NCBI RefSeq assembly: GCF_012295575.1
Contig: NZ_CP051180.1
Location: 3,658,001 to 3,722,000, forward strand
Length of the DNA stretch: 64,000 nucleotides
Origin: Ferrimonas lipolytica
GTDB lineage: Bacteria; Pseudomonadota; Gammaproteobacteria; Enterobacterales; Shewanellaceae
Direction: 5' to 3'
Of the stretch, positions 25,838-35,597 are shown piece after piece. The notes under the pieces are model-generated. The model did no database searches. It was not told the DNA's origin and worked only from the letters and a program-made list of their open reading frames with translations. Made by a program: the position numbers and the translations under genes. Each line of letters begins with the position of its first letter. Position 1 is the stretch's first letter.

Positions 25838-27088
25838 ATGACTGAGATTAATGTTGATTCGACGTACGGTGTCATCATCGTCCAAGACATGAATGCAGTG
25901 CACGTCGACGAAAATTATGCCCACATCTATGGCTACGACTCCCCCGCTGATTTGTTGAATAATATCGACTCCTTTTTGGATTTGATTGCGGAAGATATGC
26001 ACCGCCTCGCTCGCGAAAATTACAATCAGATTGTTGCCGGCAATTTGGTGCCGCGGGGCCATACCTTTAGTAATGTCGATCGAAATGGTCGTGAATTCAC
26101 CGTTTTCTCCGTCGACCACCTGATTGAATGGAACGGTAAACCGGCGCTACAAGTCACCGTTATCGACATGTCGGCGATTGTTAAGTCAAACCAGCGCATT
26201 CGCGAAAAAGATCTCATGTATAAACGGTTGATTACCCAGTCTGGTCAAGGCGTTATGGTGCATCGCAACTTTAAGCCATTGATGGTCAACCAAGCCTGGG
26301 TAGAGATTATGCACGCGGACTCAGTGGAACAAGTGTTAGCTCTGGACTCACTGATTGAGATCGTTCCTGAAGCTGCTCGGGAAGCGTCGCTTGCTCGGTA
26401 CCAAGACATTATTAGCGGTAAGATCGTGGGTCAAAGTAATGTGGTTGAAAATCACTGCTTTGATGGCATAAAACGTTTTTTTAATATCTACGACAATGTC
26501 ATCGAGTGGGACAATCAACCGGCAGTGCAAGTGGTGCTTGAAGACGTTACCGAAAAGGTGCGGCTCGAACAGATCGTTAAGTACCGTGCCTCCCACGATG
26601 AATTGACCGATCTATACAACCGTAGAGCCATATATGATTGGCTTGATACTCAGCTAAACGACCACTGTGGTAACGATCTGCAGATGACGTGCATGTTACT
26701 CGATATCGATGACTTTAAGATGGTTAATGATGATTACGGCCACCACAGCGGTGACAAGGTGATTCAAGCATTAGCGGACACCATCAAGAAGTTCATTAAC
26801 CCTATTGAAGGTGCCGTTGGGCGTTGGGGGGGAGAGGAGTTTATTGTCTTTATCTCTAATATGAACGCAGTTGAAGCGGGATTGATCGCTGACAATATTC
26901 GCATTGAGTTTGCTGAGATTGTTCACCAATATGAGCCACGTCAATTTAGCGCAACGGTTAGCATTGGGATTAGCGTGCTACAGGACTGTAACGGGCTCGA
27001 TAAAACCGAAAACTTAATCAAAGCGGCTGATAGCTGTCTGTATTTGGCCAAAGCCAATGGTAAAAACCGCGTCTGTACTAACGGTTGA
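25838..27088 (+). CDS. PAS-PAS-GGDEF diguanylate cyclase
   Basis: A 416-residue soluble protein without membrane segments. Two PAS-like domains (residues about 1-115 and 120-240) are followed by a linker helix and a GGDEF domain (about 255-414). The active site is intact as GRWGGEEFIVF, with HDELTDLYNRR, DIDDFKMVNDDYGHHSGDKV and TVSIGIS. It should make c-di-GMP in response to a PAS-sensed signal; no ligand-binding residue is obvious. No EAL domain is present. The last few codons (CTNG and TGA) abut or lie in the truncated left end of repeat copy 2, so the C-terminus may have been altered. Confidence 0.92.
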   Translation: MTEINVDSTYGVIIVQDMNAVHVDENYAHIYGYDSPADLLNNIDSFLDLIAEDMHRLARENYNQIVAGNLVPRGHTFSNVDRNGREFTVFSVDHLIEWNGKPALQVTVIDMSAIVKSNQRIREKDLMYKRLITQSGQGVMVHRNFKPLMVNQAWVEIMHADSVEQVLALDSLIEIVPEAAREASLARYQDIISGKIVGQSNVVENHCFDGIKRFFNIYDNVIEWDNQPAVQVVLEDVTEKVRLEQIVKYRASHDELTDLYNRRAIYDWLDTQLNDHCGNDLQMTCMLLDIDDFKMVNDDYGHHSGDKVIQALADTIKKFINPIEGAVGRWGGEEFIVFISNMNAVEAGLIADNIRIEFAEIVHQYEPRQFSATVSIGISVLQDCNGLDKTENLIKAADSCLYLAKANGKNRVCTNG

Positions 27089-27090
27089 AT

Positions 27091-27292
27091 TGCTCTTTTG
27101 CCGCATTGGAGCAGTTCAGCGAAGCGTTCTGGACAGTGACCTAAGGCAAGGGGGATTGCAAAGGGGGCGGAGCTCCCCCCCTAATGCATACAAGAATGTG
27201 CCGTCGCCACCGCGACATAGTCGCCTAAAAGCAGCGAAACCGGTGAAGCCGAAGGCTTAAGATAAGCTTCAACAGCTAACTACGACACAGCC
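27091..27292 (+). repeat. Dispersed MITE-like element, copy 2 (left end truncated)
   Basis: 202 bases starting within three bases of the GGDEF gene stop codon. It matches copies 3 and 4 from the GCCGCATTGGAGCAGTTCAG block to the right end (AACAGCTAACTACGACACAG, then CC). About 60-90 bases of the left part are missing, as if deleted between two CTCTT-like stretches. The internal hairpins AGCC-GAA-GGCT and GTCGC-CACC-GCGAC are kept. Confidence 0.88.
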
Positions 27293-27403
27293 TAATTAAT
27301 GGCTAATTGATACGCTGTTGCAGCGGTTCTGCGTCGTTTTTATTCGCCGTATCATCATCCGGCTCAGGCCACGTACCTAACCTTGGCGATCGCGGGCTCA
27401 CAA

Positions 27404-27437
27404 AAAATGCCGGTAAGTAAACTTACCGGCATTTTCG
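27404..27437. terminator. Bidirectional terminator downstream of nfuA
   Basis: AAAATGCCGGTAAGT and ACTTACCGGCATTTT form a near-perfect 15-pair stem around two bases, A/T-flanked on both sides. It lies 24 bases past the nfuA stop, with a six-T run in the minus direction. It can also stop transcripts coming from the GGDEF gene. Confidence 0.9.
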
Positions 27438-27460
27438 TATCTGAAGCTAGCAGCAAGCTC

Positions 27461-28039
27461 TTAGAAGTAAGAGTGCTCGCCCGCTTGGTGCTCAGTGATG
27501 TCCTTAACCGCGGTTAACTCGCCAGCAAAGGCTTCAAGCAACTGCTTCTCGATGCCATCTTTGAGAGTTACATCGACCATCGAACAACCGTTACAGCCGC
27601 CACCAAACTGAATTACCGCAATGCCATCTTCAGTTAGTTCCATCAGGGTAATAAAACCACCGTGGCCCGCTAACTGAGGGTTTACTTCAGATTGGATCTT
27701 GTATTCAACGCGTTCTTTCAACGGGGCATCGTCTTCAACCTTACGCATTTTGGCATTAGGCGCCTTTAGCGTGAGTTGGCTACCAAGCTGATCGGTAACG
27801 AAGTCGATGTTAGCGTCATCTAAGAATGGCGCACTTTTGCTATCGATCATGGCGTTGAAGCCGCTGAACTCTAACTCAGTGTCATCTGCTTCAACCGAAT
27901 CTGGTGGACAGTAAGACACACCACATTCTGCTTGGGGGGTACCCGGGTTGATAACAAACACACGAATGTGGGTGCCTTCTGGCTGCTGCTCAAGCAATTT
28001 TACGAAGTGTGCCTGAGCGGCTTCGGTAATGTTGATCAT
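27461..28039 (-). CDS. nfuA: Fe-S biogenesis protein NfuA
   Basis: A 192-residue iron-sulfur carrier. The N-terminal degenerate A-type domain (residues 1-100, [20 protein letters not shown]) lacks most A-type cysteines. The C-terminal Nfu domain holds the cluster with Cys149 and Cys152 in [11 protein letters not shown], the same positions as in E. coli. NfuA supplies 4Fe-4S clusters under oxidative stress or iron limitation. It is monocistronic, with a strong terminator. The 185 bases upstream, before repeat copy 3, must hold its promoter; no regulator site was recognised there. Confidence 0.97.
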   Translation of the reverse strand: MINITEAAQAHFVKLLEQQPEGTHIRVFVINPGTPQAECGVSYCPPDSVEADDTELEFSGFNAMIDSKSAPFLDDANIDFVTDQLGSQLTLKAPNAKMRKVEDDAPLKERVEYKIQSEVNPQLAGHGGFITLMELTEDGIAVIQFGGGCNGCSMVDVTLKDGIEKQLLEAFAGELTAVKDITEHQAGEHSYF

Positions 28040-28224
28040 ATCGGCTCTCTTAAACCTGAGTAATTAACTCGGATACTTCATGATAACCCTAGATGGACAA
28101 GGATTTATAGTAGCTGAATGTTAAACGGATCACGCTTTGGTGGCTAAACGAACAAATCGATTGGCAAGATGGGATACGCACCATAAAGACCACTCTTTAT
28201 ATATGGGATTAACGCCTTTCTTTA

Positions 28225-28502
28225 GGCTGTGTACCAACTAACTGTTGTTCTTTCCAAGGCTGTTAAAGCACTGGCTAGGCGAGTGGCGATATAAAGTATA
28301 AAGCACAACCGCTATTGATCTTCTGCCGCATTGAAGCAGTTCAGCGAAGCGTTTTGGACGGCGACCTAAGGCAAGGGGGATTTCAAAAGGGGCGAAGCTC
28401 CCCTTTGGGTGCTGTCGCCACCGCGACATCCTCCCCTAAAGCACCGAAGTCGATGAAGCCGAAGGCTCAAGATAAACTTCAACAGCTAACTACGACACAG
28501 CC
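28225..28502 (+). mobile_element. Dispersed MITE-like element, copy 3 (full length, with target duplication)
   Basis: 278 bases, the most informative copy. The left end GGCTGTGT...CTGTTG (28225-28247) and the right end CAACAG...ACACAGCC (28480-28502) are imperfect 23-base inverted repeats: the outer 8 and inner 6 bases match exactly. Direct repeats TTTCTTTA flank it at 28217-28224 and 28503-28510, an apparent 8-bp target duplication. Inside are conserved small hairpins (GTCGC-CACC-GCGAC, AGCC-GAA-GGCT) and a G-run/C-run stem, but no transposase. The right end supplies the last codons and stop of comF, which reads into it from the right. Confidence 0.88.
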
Positions 28503-29208
28503 TTTCTTTACGGTGCATGGCACTGGCTAAGGCCCAGTATTGACTAACTTGATGACTATGTTGCTGTAGCGCGGTTGCAGCGACAGCCAAGGTAGTGCCA
28601 GTGGTAATGATATCGTCCACCAAGGCGATATTAGTTTGAGGCAGATGCTTAGGACAGCTGAAGCTGTGCTTAAGATTACTACGACGTTGAGTGCCACCTA
28701 ACTGATGCTGACTTAAGCTTGGCTTGGACTTAGTAATTAGCTCAGGTTTTACCGGTATGTTTAACTGCCGACCCAGTTCATCAGCAATCAACAACGCATG
28801 GTTACAGCCTTGTTGACGAAGGCGTTGGCGATGCATTGGTATTGGCACCAGTGCTGAGGGCAAGGTGGTTGTGTCCAACCGTTCAATCAGAGCGTTACAC
28901 AATGGCTCCAATAGACTCCATTGTTGCTTCATCTTCATTTGCGCCACTAATTTACCGACATCGTTGTTGTAGGGAAAAGCCACATGCAGCGGGCGCCAAT
29001 GACGTTTGGATAGACAAGCGCCGCAACGCGTAACCTGGCTATATGGCGGCAACGGTTTGGTGCAGCGTAAACATAGCCCTTCGGGCTTGGCGTCGGCCAA
29101 ACACACAGAGCACAACGCTCGCCCGTGGGTGACGTGTTGCTGACAGAGAAGACAGCGGTTAGGTAAACTGCCGAGCAATGTTTGCCAAATAGATGAATAT
29201 ATTGCCAT
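28486..29208 (-). CDS. ComF/GntX-family phosphoribosyltransferase-like protein
   Basis: 240 residues. The N-terminal zinc-finger-like Cys cluster (CLLCQQH, CSVCLAD, CLRC, CGAC) is followed by a PRTase-fold domain with VPIPMHRQRLRQQGCNHALLIADEL and the PRPP-binding-type loop NIALVDDIITTGTTL. ComF relatives act in DNA uptake (Haemophilus, Bacillus); E. coli GntX is the orthologue next to bioH. The normal family ending, WALARTL-like, is replaced after QYWALA by SAMHRKERLCRS, of which RLCRS and the stop are coded by repeat copy 3. I start at the ATG at 29208, which shares CATG with the bioH start; a longer frame runs to 29268. Confidence 0.88.
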   Translation of the reverse strand: MAIYSSIWQTLLGSLPNRCLLCQQHVTHGRALCSVCLADAKPEGLCLRCTKPLPPYSQVTRCGACLSKRHWRPLHVAFPYNNDVGKLVAQMKMKQQWSLLEPLCNALIERLDTTTLPSALVPIPMHRQRLRQQGCNHALLIADELGRQLNIPVKPELITKSKPSLSQHQLGGTQRRSNLKHSFSCPKHLPQTNIALVDDIITTGTTLAVAATALQQHSHQVSQYWALASAMHRKERLCRS

Positions 29209-29989
29209 GAGTTCGACATTACCGAGTGCAACCGAGAATATCCACTGGTGCGGCAATGGCCCAGCCATCGTGTTATTGCATGGCTGGGGTATGAATGGGG
29301 CCGTTTTCGGTCATATGGTGCCGCAGCTGGTTGCTGCAGGATTTAGTGTTGGTGTCGCGCAGCTGCCAGGTTTTGGTGGTACCAGTGCGCTCGAGCCCAG
29401 TGGTGATATCGAGGCCATAGCTGTGCATTTATGGCAGCAAATACCACCACAATGTCATTTGCTTGGTTGGTCCTTAGGCGGCTTGGTGGCAATGAAAATG
29501 GCGACACAACAACCACAACGAGCATTGTCGCTTTGTACTATCGCCAGTTCGCCGTGCTTTCAGGCACAAGCAAGCTGGCCAGGAATAGAGCCTCAGGTGT
29601 TACAGCGTTTTTCTGAGCAACTGTTGCTGAATGTAGAGAAGACCATTAGCGGTTTTTTTTCATTGCAGGGTATGGGTTCAAGCAGTGCCAGAGAGGATAT
29701 ACGTCAATTGAAGCAGGCGGTGATGCAGCTGCCAGCGGCACAACCTAGCGCGCTTGCGGGTGGGTTAACGATGTTAGCGCAGGTTGATTTGCGCCAGTCG
29801 TTGCCTCAGCTGCCGTGGTTACGGATCTATGGCAATAATGATGCTTTAGTACCCCGAGCCAGCATTGGCTTAGTGGCTGAGCTGGCACCAGCTTCTCGTC
29901 AAATAATTGTCGATAAGGCCGGGCACGCGCCGTTTATCTCTCATTTAGACTCAGTTTGCTCAGAAATAGTCCGATTTTTGCGGGGGTAG
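29207..29989 (+). CDS. bioH: Pimeloyl-ACP methyl ester esterase BioH
   Basis: A 260-residue alpha/beta hydrolase that removes the methyl group from pimeloyl-ACP methyl ester, closing the pimelate stage of biotin synthesis. Hallmarks: the oxyanion region VLLHGWGMNG, the nucleophile Ser89 in LLGWSLGGLVA, the acid in YGNNDALVP and the His in KAGHAPFISH. Its divergent neighbour comF/gntX is the E. coli arrangement. The start codons of the two genes overlap, so the bioH promoter must lie inside comF. No strong ribosome site is seen. Confidence 0.94.
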   Translation: MSSTLPSATENIHWCGNGPAIVLLHGWGMNGAVFGHMVPQLVAAGFSVGVAQLPGFGGTSALEPSGDIEAIAVHLWQQIPPQCHLLGWSLGGLVAMKMATQQPQRALSLCTIASSPCFQAQASWPGIEPQVLQRFSEQLLLNVEKTISGFFSLQGMGSSSAREDIRQLKQAVMQLPAAQPSALAGGLTMLAQVDLRQSLPQLPWLRIYGNNDALVPRASIGLVAELAPASRQIIVDKAGHAPFISHLDSVCSEIVRFLRG

Positions 29990-30110
29990 TTTTACCTTGG
30001 TTACTTTTTGATGGATAATTGGTCAAGAAATTGACATAAACAATTGAGGTTTGCGTCGCTATTGCTTACGTGTGGCGATAGCTATCAGCCCCATCGAGTC
30101 GGACCTATTC

Positions 30111-30575
30111 ATGTTTTTGGTATCTAACTTTCCTCAGGTGCCGCTTGCTACCACTAATCCTGCAACGGAGGGGGCGGCACGCGAGCAACAGCTACGCCAA
30201 CCTTTGCCTGCGCCGGAAGCGTTGGCAAAGGCGGCAGCGGAACGCTCGTTGGATACCGAGCGAGACAAAGCAGAGTTAATACAGCAAAAAGGCTCGGATA
30301 AGGAGCAGCAGCAACAGCAGTCTTCGCAACAACAAGATGACTCAGAATCAGCGCAACAGAGTTACGGCAAAGAGTCACTTAAAGCACTATTGGCTCAGGC
30401 TCGGCCAACCATTGACCGGCCTAGTCAGGCACGTACAAGCAGTGGTTTAGCTGAAACCAATGCTCACCAAGTGATTGCTGACGCCGATTACAATCGCTTC
30501 GGTAAGATCATCTGTCAGTTTTACAATGGCAGCGGGCTGCCGCAACAGCAACCGCGGCTACTGGCCTCAACCTAA
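30111..30575 (+). CDS. Unknown Gln-rich small protein between bioH and tex
   Basis: 154 residues, family not recognised. The N-terminal part ([19 protein letters not shown]) is followed by an Ala/Glu helix, a low-complexity stretch of Gln/Ser/Asp (residues about 62-88, with runs of five or more Gln) and a C-terminal segment that looks folded ([17 protein letters not shown]). No signal peptide or membrane helix is present, so it is probably cytosolic and partly disordered. The frame opens at 30051, but the ATG at 30111 gives the more natural start. Its stop overlaps that of the convergent tex gene by 4 bases, which supports it as a real gene. Confidence 0.6.
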   Translation: MFLVSNFPQVPLATTNPATEGAAREQQLRQPLPAPEALAKAAAERSLDTERDKAELIQQKGSDKEQQQQQSSQQQDDSESAQQSYGKESLKALLAQARPTIDRPSQARTSSGLAETNAHQVIADADYNRFGKIICQFYNGSGLPQQQPRLLAST

Positions 30576-32878
30576 CGTCGTTTCGCCTTGGCAAACGCAT
30601 CCGCAAAAATACCGTTTGTTGGCACTGATTTGGATGGCGCTGGTTTAGGTTGTGCTTGATTGGCGTTCGACGTTTGAGTTTTAGCCATGCCTGCGCGGTT
30701 ATTGGCTGCGCTTGTTACTTCATCTTGCAGCTTCATCGACAAGCCGATACGTTTGCGAGCTTGATCTATCTCCATCACCTTAACGCGGACCACATCACCG
30801 GCTTTGACTATGGAGCGAGGGTCGTCGACAAACTTGTTTGCCAGTGCGGAGATATGCACTAAGCCATCCTGTTTTACTCCGATATCAATAAAGGCGCCGA
30901 AGTGAGTAACGTTAGTGACAACCCCCTCGAGGATCATGCCCGCTTCAAGATCACTGATCTTCTCCACTCCATCCGCAAAGCTGGCGGTGGTGAACTCGCC
31001 GCGGGGATCTCGCCCCGGCTTTGCCAGCTCGGTGAGAATATCGGTAACCGTAGGCAGGCCAAACTGAGCGTTGATGAATTGCTGCGGCTGTAGCTGCTGC
31101 AATACCGACGTATTGCCGATTAGTGTTGCGGTCTTGAGCCCGACCGATTTACCCATCTGCTCAACTACGCTGTAGGCTTCGGGGTGCACTCCAGAGCCGT
31201 CCAATGGGTTGTCACCGTGGCTGATCCGCAAGAAACCGGCACACTGCTCAAACGCCTTAGGCCCCAAACGTGGCACCTTCTTGAGCTGCGCTCGAGATTG
31301 AAACTGACCATTAGCATCGCGAAATTCGATAACGTTCTTGGCAAGAGTTGGAGTGAGGCCGGCTACGCGACTAAGTAACGCCGCCGAGGCACTGTTGAGA
31401 TCAACCCCAACACGGTTAACACAATCCTCCACGACAATGTCGAGTGTCTTCGCTAGCTGAGTTTGGTTAACGTCGTGCTGATACTGACCAACGCCGATTG
31501 CCTTTGGCTCGATCTTCACTAATTCGGCCAAAGGGTCCTGTAAGCGCCGGCCAATGGATACTGCGCCACGAAGGCTCACGTCCATCTGTGGAAACTCTTT
31601 GGCGGCCAGTTCTGAGGCGGAGTACACCGAGGCACCGGCTTCCGACACCATCACTTTGGTTAGTGGTTGGGTTACGGCCTTGATGAGTTCTGCGGCTAAC
31701 TTGTCGGTTTCGCGGCTGGCGGTACCGTTGCCAATGGCAATCAATTCGACCTGATGGCGCTTTGCTAAGGCTGCCAAGCTAATTAGGGCTTGGTCCCATT
31801 TTTTCTGGGGTGCATGGGGATAGATAGTATCGGTTGCGAGCACCTTGCCGGTGGCATCGATCACGGCGACCTTACAGCCGGTGCGTAAGCCCGGATCCAG
31901 CGCAAGTGTTGGCCGTAGTCCTGCAGGGGCGGCCATCAGTAGATCCACCATGTTGGCAGCAAACACCTCGATAGCGTCCGTTTCGGCTCGCTGTTGCAGC
32001 TGGCTCAATAGCTCATTCTCGAGGCTGGGACCGAGTTTGGTTTTCCAGCAATGTTGTACTGTTTGCAGTAACCAAGCATCACCGCTACGCCCCCGCTGCT
32101 GCACACCAACGTGGCCCGCTAAAAGTTGCTCGGCACGGCTTAACTGGCCACGAGGTATGGCGTCGGCTTCAATGCGTAAGCTTAGCGATAGCTCACCCAG
32201 ATTGCGGCCGCGGAGCATCGCTAAAGCGCGATGAGATGGGGTTTTCCCATAACGCTCTTGGTGATCATAGTAATCGCGAAATTTACTGTCATCATGGGCT
32301 TTGCCACGCCCAGCTTTACTGCACAACCACCCCTGCTGCAGCGCTTGGCGCAGTGTAGCAATGGCGCTGGGGTCATTGCCGAAACGATCCGACAGTATGG
32401 CTTGCGCTCCTTCCAATACCGTGTCGATAGTGGGGTAGTTCTGGTTGCGATACTGATGCGCTAATGCTTTGGGTGATTGTTGTGGCTCAGTCAGTAGCTT
32501 AGTCGCTAGCGGCTCTAGCCCCGCTTCTATAGCCAGTTGTCCCTTGGTGCGACGCTTCGATTTGAATGGCAGATACAGATCTTCCAGCGTGGTTTTGCTG
32601 CTGGCGGTGGCAATGGCGCGACGGAGCTTATCGGTCAGTTGGCCCTGTTCATCGATGTTGGCCAAAATGGTGGCGCGGCGATCATTCAATTCTCGCAAGT
32701 AGCCCAAGCGTTGCTCCAAGGTACGCAGCTGGGTGTCGTCCAAACTGCCGGTAACCTCTTTACGATAGCGGGCAATAAAAGGCACTGTGGCGCCGCCATC
32801 AAGCAGATTGATCGCGGCGTCGACTTGTTTTGGATTAACGCCCAACTCTTGGGCAATACTGGTTACGATTTGAGTCAT
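30572..32878 (-). CDS. tex: Tex-family RNA-binding transcription accessory protein
   Basis: A 768-residue protein. In order: N-terminal helix-turn-helix region ([25 protein letters not shown]), a YqgF-like RNase H fold ([20 protein letters not shown], then [16 protein letters not shown]), helix-hairpin-helix motifs ([41 protein letters not shown]) and a C-terminal S1 RNA-binding domain ([20 protein letters not shown]), then a disordered tail. Tex binds nucleic acids and is related to eukaryotic Spt6. I begin at [10 protein letters not shown] (32878) rather than the longer frame at 32920. Confidence 0.96.
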   Translation of the reverse strand: MTQIVTSIAQELGVNPKQVDAAINLLDGGATVPFIARYRKEVTGSLDDTQLRTLEQRLGYLRELNDRRATILANIDEQGQLTDKLRRAIATASSKTTLEDLYLPFKSKRRTKGQLAIEAGLEPLATKLLTEPQQSPKALAHQYRNQNYPTIDTVLEGAQAILSDRFGNDPSAIATLRQALQQGWLCSKAGRGKAHDDSKFRDYYDHQERYGKTPSHRALAMLRGRNLGELSLSLRIEADAIPRGQLSRAEQLLAGHVGVQQRGRSGDAWLLQTVQHCWKTKLGPSLENELLSQLQQRAETDAIEVFAANMVDLLMAAPAGLRPTLALDPGLRTGCKVAVIDATGKVLATDTIYPHAPQKKWDQALISLAALAKRHQVELIAIGNGTASRETDKLAAELIKAVTQPLTKVMVSEAGASVYSASELAAKEFPQMDVSLRGAVSIGRRLQDPLAELVKIEPKAIGVGQYQHDVNQTQLAKTLDIVVEDCVNRVGVDLNSASAALLSRVAGLTPTLAKNVIEFRDANGQFQSRAQLKKVPRLGPKAFEQCAGFLRISHGDNPLDGSGVHPEAYSVVEQMGKSVGLKTATLIGNTSVLQQLQPQQFINAQFGLPTVTDILTELAKPGRDPRGEFTTASFADGVEKISDLEAGMILEGVVTNVTHFGAFIDIGVKQDGLVHISALANKFVDDPRSIVKAGDVVRVKVMEIDQARKRIGLSMKLQDEVTSAANNRAGMAKTQTSNANQAQPKPAPSKSVPTNGIFADAFAKAKRR

Positions 32879-32967
32879 AATAGGTCGGATAAAATGTACG
32901 GCTAGCAGGCACGATAACACAGTTGTTATATTGCTCTGCAGTAAGCCATAGCGAGTGACCCTCTGTT

Positions 32968-33453
32968 TTGAAAAAAGCCAATTTAATAACCAAAGCGGGA
33001 TGGAATGCTTTGGAAGCTGAGTTACGTTTCCTATGGAAAGAGGAACGGCCGATGGTAACTCAGGCGGTGTCTGACGCCGCAGCCCTAGGCGACCGTAGCG
33101 AAAATGCAGAATACATCTACGGTAAGAAACGCTTGCGCGAAATCGACCGTCGAGTGCGTTTCTTATCGAAACGGATGGAGGTATTGCGGGTGGTTGAGCC
33201 CGATCTTCGCCAAGAGGGTAAAGCGTTTTTTGGTGCTTGGTTGGAGCTAGAGTCTGACGATGGTGAAATTCAGCGCTATCAGTTGGTTGGGCCGGATGAG
33301 TTTAAAATAAGCGAAGGCAAAATCAGTATCGATTCGCCGTTAGCGCGGGCCATGATAGGCAAGCAGGTGGACGATGAAGTATTGGTTCCTACTCCCGCGG
33401 GTGCGAAAATCTGGTACATCAATAAGATCAGCTACCAACCATTTTCTGATTGA
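32968..33453 (+). CDS. greB: Transcription elongation factor GreB
   Basis: 161 residues. The N-terminal coiled-coil finger contains [49 protein letters not shown], with the acidic tip ([10 protein letters not shown]), and GreB-type basic residues. The C-terminal FKBP-like domain includes [14 protein letters not shown] and [14 protein letters not shown]. GreB inserts into the RNA polymerase secondary channel to cleave backtracked RNA. The start is TTG (TTG-AAA-AAA), with no ATG nearby; a weak start may keep levels low. Confidence 0.95.
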   Translation: MKKANLITKAGWNALEAELRFLWKEERPMVTQAVSDAAALGDRSENAEYIYGKKRLREIDRRVRFLSKRMEVLRVVEPDLRQEGKAFFGAWLELESDDGEIQRYQLVGPDEFKISEGKISIDSPLARAMIGKQVDDEVLVPTPAGAKIWYINKISYQPFSD

Positions 33454-33549
33454 ATCCGGGAGGCTGACACAGTTTGCAACATCAAAGCATACGCAGCATG
33501 GCAGATAACGGTTAATATCAACGGGTTAATTATTCGGTGAGGGCACAAA

Positions 33550-34272
33550 ATGGAACAGGAAACCACCAAAGTATTGGTTGTCGATGACGACATTCGATTA
33601 CGCGGCCTGTTGGAACGCTATCTGGTTGAGCAGGGATTTCAGGTCCGTGCAGCTGCGAATGCAGAGCAGATGGATCGCTTTTTAGAGCGAGAGAACTTCC
33701 ATCTATTGGTGTTGGATCTGATGCTGCCCGGTGAAGATGGCCTGTCTATTTGCCGACGCTTACGGGCCAAAGACAACAGCATTCCGATTGTCATGCTCAC
33801 CGCCAAAGGGGATGAGTCAGATCGGATATTCGGGTTAGAGCTTGGGGCTGACGATTACTTGCCCAAGCCATTTAACCCGCGTGAATTGTTGGCGCGGATC
33901 AAAGCGGTGTTGCGCCGGCGACCGAGTGAATTGCCCGGTGCGCCTGCTCATAAAGAAGCGGTGGTTGAGTTTGGTGAACATACCCTCAATTTAGCCACGC
34001 GTGAAATGACCAAAGCCGGTGAGTCGATAGCGCTTACCTCTGGTGAGTTTGCAGTGCTGAAGGTACTGGTGAGCAATCCGCGTGAGCCGATGAGTCGCGA
34101 TAAGCTTATGAATCAAGCCCGAGGCCGCGATTACAGCGCATTGGAGCGCTCTATTGATGTGCAGGTGTCGCGCCTACGCCGTTTAATTGAAGAGGATCCT
34201 TCCAGCCCCCGTTATATACAAACCGTGTGGGGTCTGGGGTACGTGTTTGTGCCTGACGGTGCAGCGCAGTAA
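33550..34272 (+). CDS. ompR: Osmotic response regulator OmpR
   Basis: A 240-residue response regulator: receiver domain (residues 6-122) with acidic pocket VVDDD and phospho-acceptor Asp56 in [14 protein letters not shown], Thr in VMLTAKG and Lys in [13 protein letters not shown]. The winged-helix DNA-binding domain follows (residues about 140-235, [29 protein letters not shown]). Closely similar to E. coli OmpR in length and motifs. It overlaps the start of envZ. Confidence 0.97.
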   Translation: MEQETTKVLVVDDDIRLRGLLERYLVEQGFQVRAAANAEQMDRFLERENFHLLVLDLMLPGEDGLSICRRLRAKDNSIPIVMLTAKGDESDRIFGLELGADDYLPKPFNPRELLARIKAVLRRRPSELPGAPAHKEAVVEFGEHTLNLATREMTKAGESIALTSGEFAVLKVLVSNPREPMSRDKLMNQARGRDYSALERSIDVQVSRLRRLIEEDPSSPRYIQTVWGLGYVFVPDGAAQ

Positions 34273-35597
34273 TGGGATGGACGCGGCTGCCTCGGAGTAA
34301 CTTCGGCCAAACGGTTTCGTTGATTGGTTGTTTGCTGCTTATCAGTCAAATTCTCTCTTATTGGTCGCTAACCATGTATGTAGTTAAGCCGACCACACAA
34401 CAGATCATTGAGTTGATGGCACGCCAGGTGGATTTTGCCTTTCGCGATTTGCAACTCGATATCAACCATTTGACGCCATTGGATGCACTGCAGGTACGAT
34501 TGGAAGAAAACCTCTATATGGAGGCGTTCACCATCGAACAAGCTGAGAAAAATGGCCTCAACCAAGCGACCTATTACAGTCTCTTCTCTGATCAAATGAG
34601 CGAGTATCTTGGTGGCCCTGCTGAGGTGCGATTAGCTACTGGAGGCGCCTATCAAGTGTGGGTACGACCGCCGCAAGCGCCTCAGGTGTGGCTGCGGATC
34701 CCGCTGTCTGATTTCGATCAAACTACGATTTCGCCACTGACCATCTACTTAATTGGGATCGGCACCCTATCTATTCTCGGTGGCTGGTGGTTTGCTCGTC
34801 GCCAAAGTCGCCCACTGCAGCGTTTGCAGCGGGCAGCATTGTCGGTATCTCGCGGCAATTTTCCTAAGCCGATACCACTTTCAGGCTCGGTTGAGGTAGA
34901 GGAGGTTACTCAAGCCTTTAACCGCATGTCCCACTCGATGGCCAAGCTCGAAAGCGACCGGCAAGTGCTACTGGCAGGGGTCTCTCACGATCTGCGTACG
35001 CCGTTAACGCGGATCCGTTTGGCGGCAGAGATGATGAACAACAGCGATAGCTTTCTCAAAGAGGGGATTGAGCACGATATCGATGATATGAACGACATCA
35101 TCGATCAGTTCATAGCCTTTATTCGTGGTCATCAGAATGAAGATCTGCTGCCGTTATCACTCAATGAATTGCTGCAAGAAACCGCCGAGAAAGAGGGGCT
35201 ACGCGGTGCCACCATCGAGCTTGCCCTTGGCGACAGCCGAGAGTGCTTGTTGCCGCCAGTGGCGATCAAGCGGGTGCTAGGTAATTTATTGGAAAACGCG
35301 TTGCGCTATGGTGACGGCTGGATCCGCTTAAGCAGCGGTGAAGACTCGAACTGGATCTGGTTTCAGGTTGAAGATAATGGCCCGGGGATCCCAGCTGGTA
35401 AATTGGATGAGATGTTTGAACCGTTTAAGCAAGGGGATGAAGCCCGTGGCGGTGCTGGTTCTGGCCTTGGATTAGCAATCATCAGTCGCATTGTTGAAGG
35501 GCTAGCAGGGCAGCTACAGGTTTCAAACCGCACCACTGGCGGTTTACGGGTACGGGTTCGACTGCCAGTGCAGCCGAACCAATTTATGTCCAACTAG
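34272..35597 (+). CDS. envZ: Osmosensor histidine kinase EnvZ
   Basis: A 441-residue inner-membrane sensor kinase: helix 1 (residues about 15-33), a periplasmic domain to about residue 155, helix 2 ([22 protein letters not shown]), HAMP, then the dimerisation domain with the phospho-His in [23 protein letters not shown]. The ATPase domain has N-box [16 protein letters not shown]1 VEDNGPGIP, and [10 protein letters not shown]. It phosphorylates OmpR. The ATG overlaps the ompR stop. Its end overlaps the convergent pckA end by four bases. Confidence 0.96.
   Translation: MGWTRLPRSNFGQTVSLIGCLLLISQILSYWSLTMYVVKPTTQQIIELMARQVDFAFRDLQLDINHLTPLDALQVRLEENLYMEAFTIEQAEKNGLNQATYYSLFSDQMSEYLGGPAEVRLATGGAYQVWVRPPQAPQVWLRIPLSDFDQTTISPLTIYLIGIGTLSILGGWWFARRQSRPLQRLQRAALSVSRGNFPKPIPLSGSVEVEEVTQAFNRMSHSMAKLESDRQVLLAGVSHDLRTPLTRIRLAAEMMNNSDSFLKEGIEHDIDDMNDIIDQFIAFIRGHQNEDLLPLSLNELLQETAEKEGLRGATIELALGDSRECLLPPVAIKRVLGNLLENALRYGDGWIRLSSGEDSNWIWFQVEDNGPGIPAGKLDEMFEPFKQGDEARGGAGSGLGLAIISRIVEGLAGQLQVSNRTTGGLRVRVRLPVQPNQFMSN

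Noticed and set aside
28238-28429. Minus-strand open frame of 63 codons (and similar ones at 51733-51930 and 27057-27260)
   Set aside because: They lie inside copies of the dispersed repeat and share its sequence, so the frames are chance products of the element.
28225-28502. Transposase inside the dispersed repeat
   Set aside because: The element is too short and has no frame with a DDE-like pattern.
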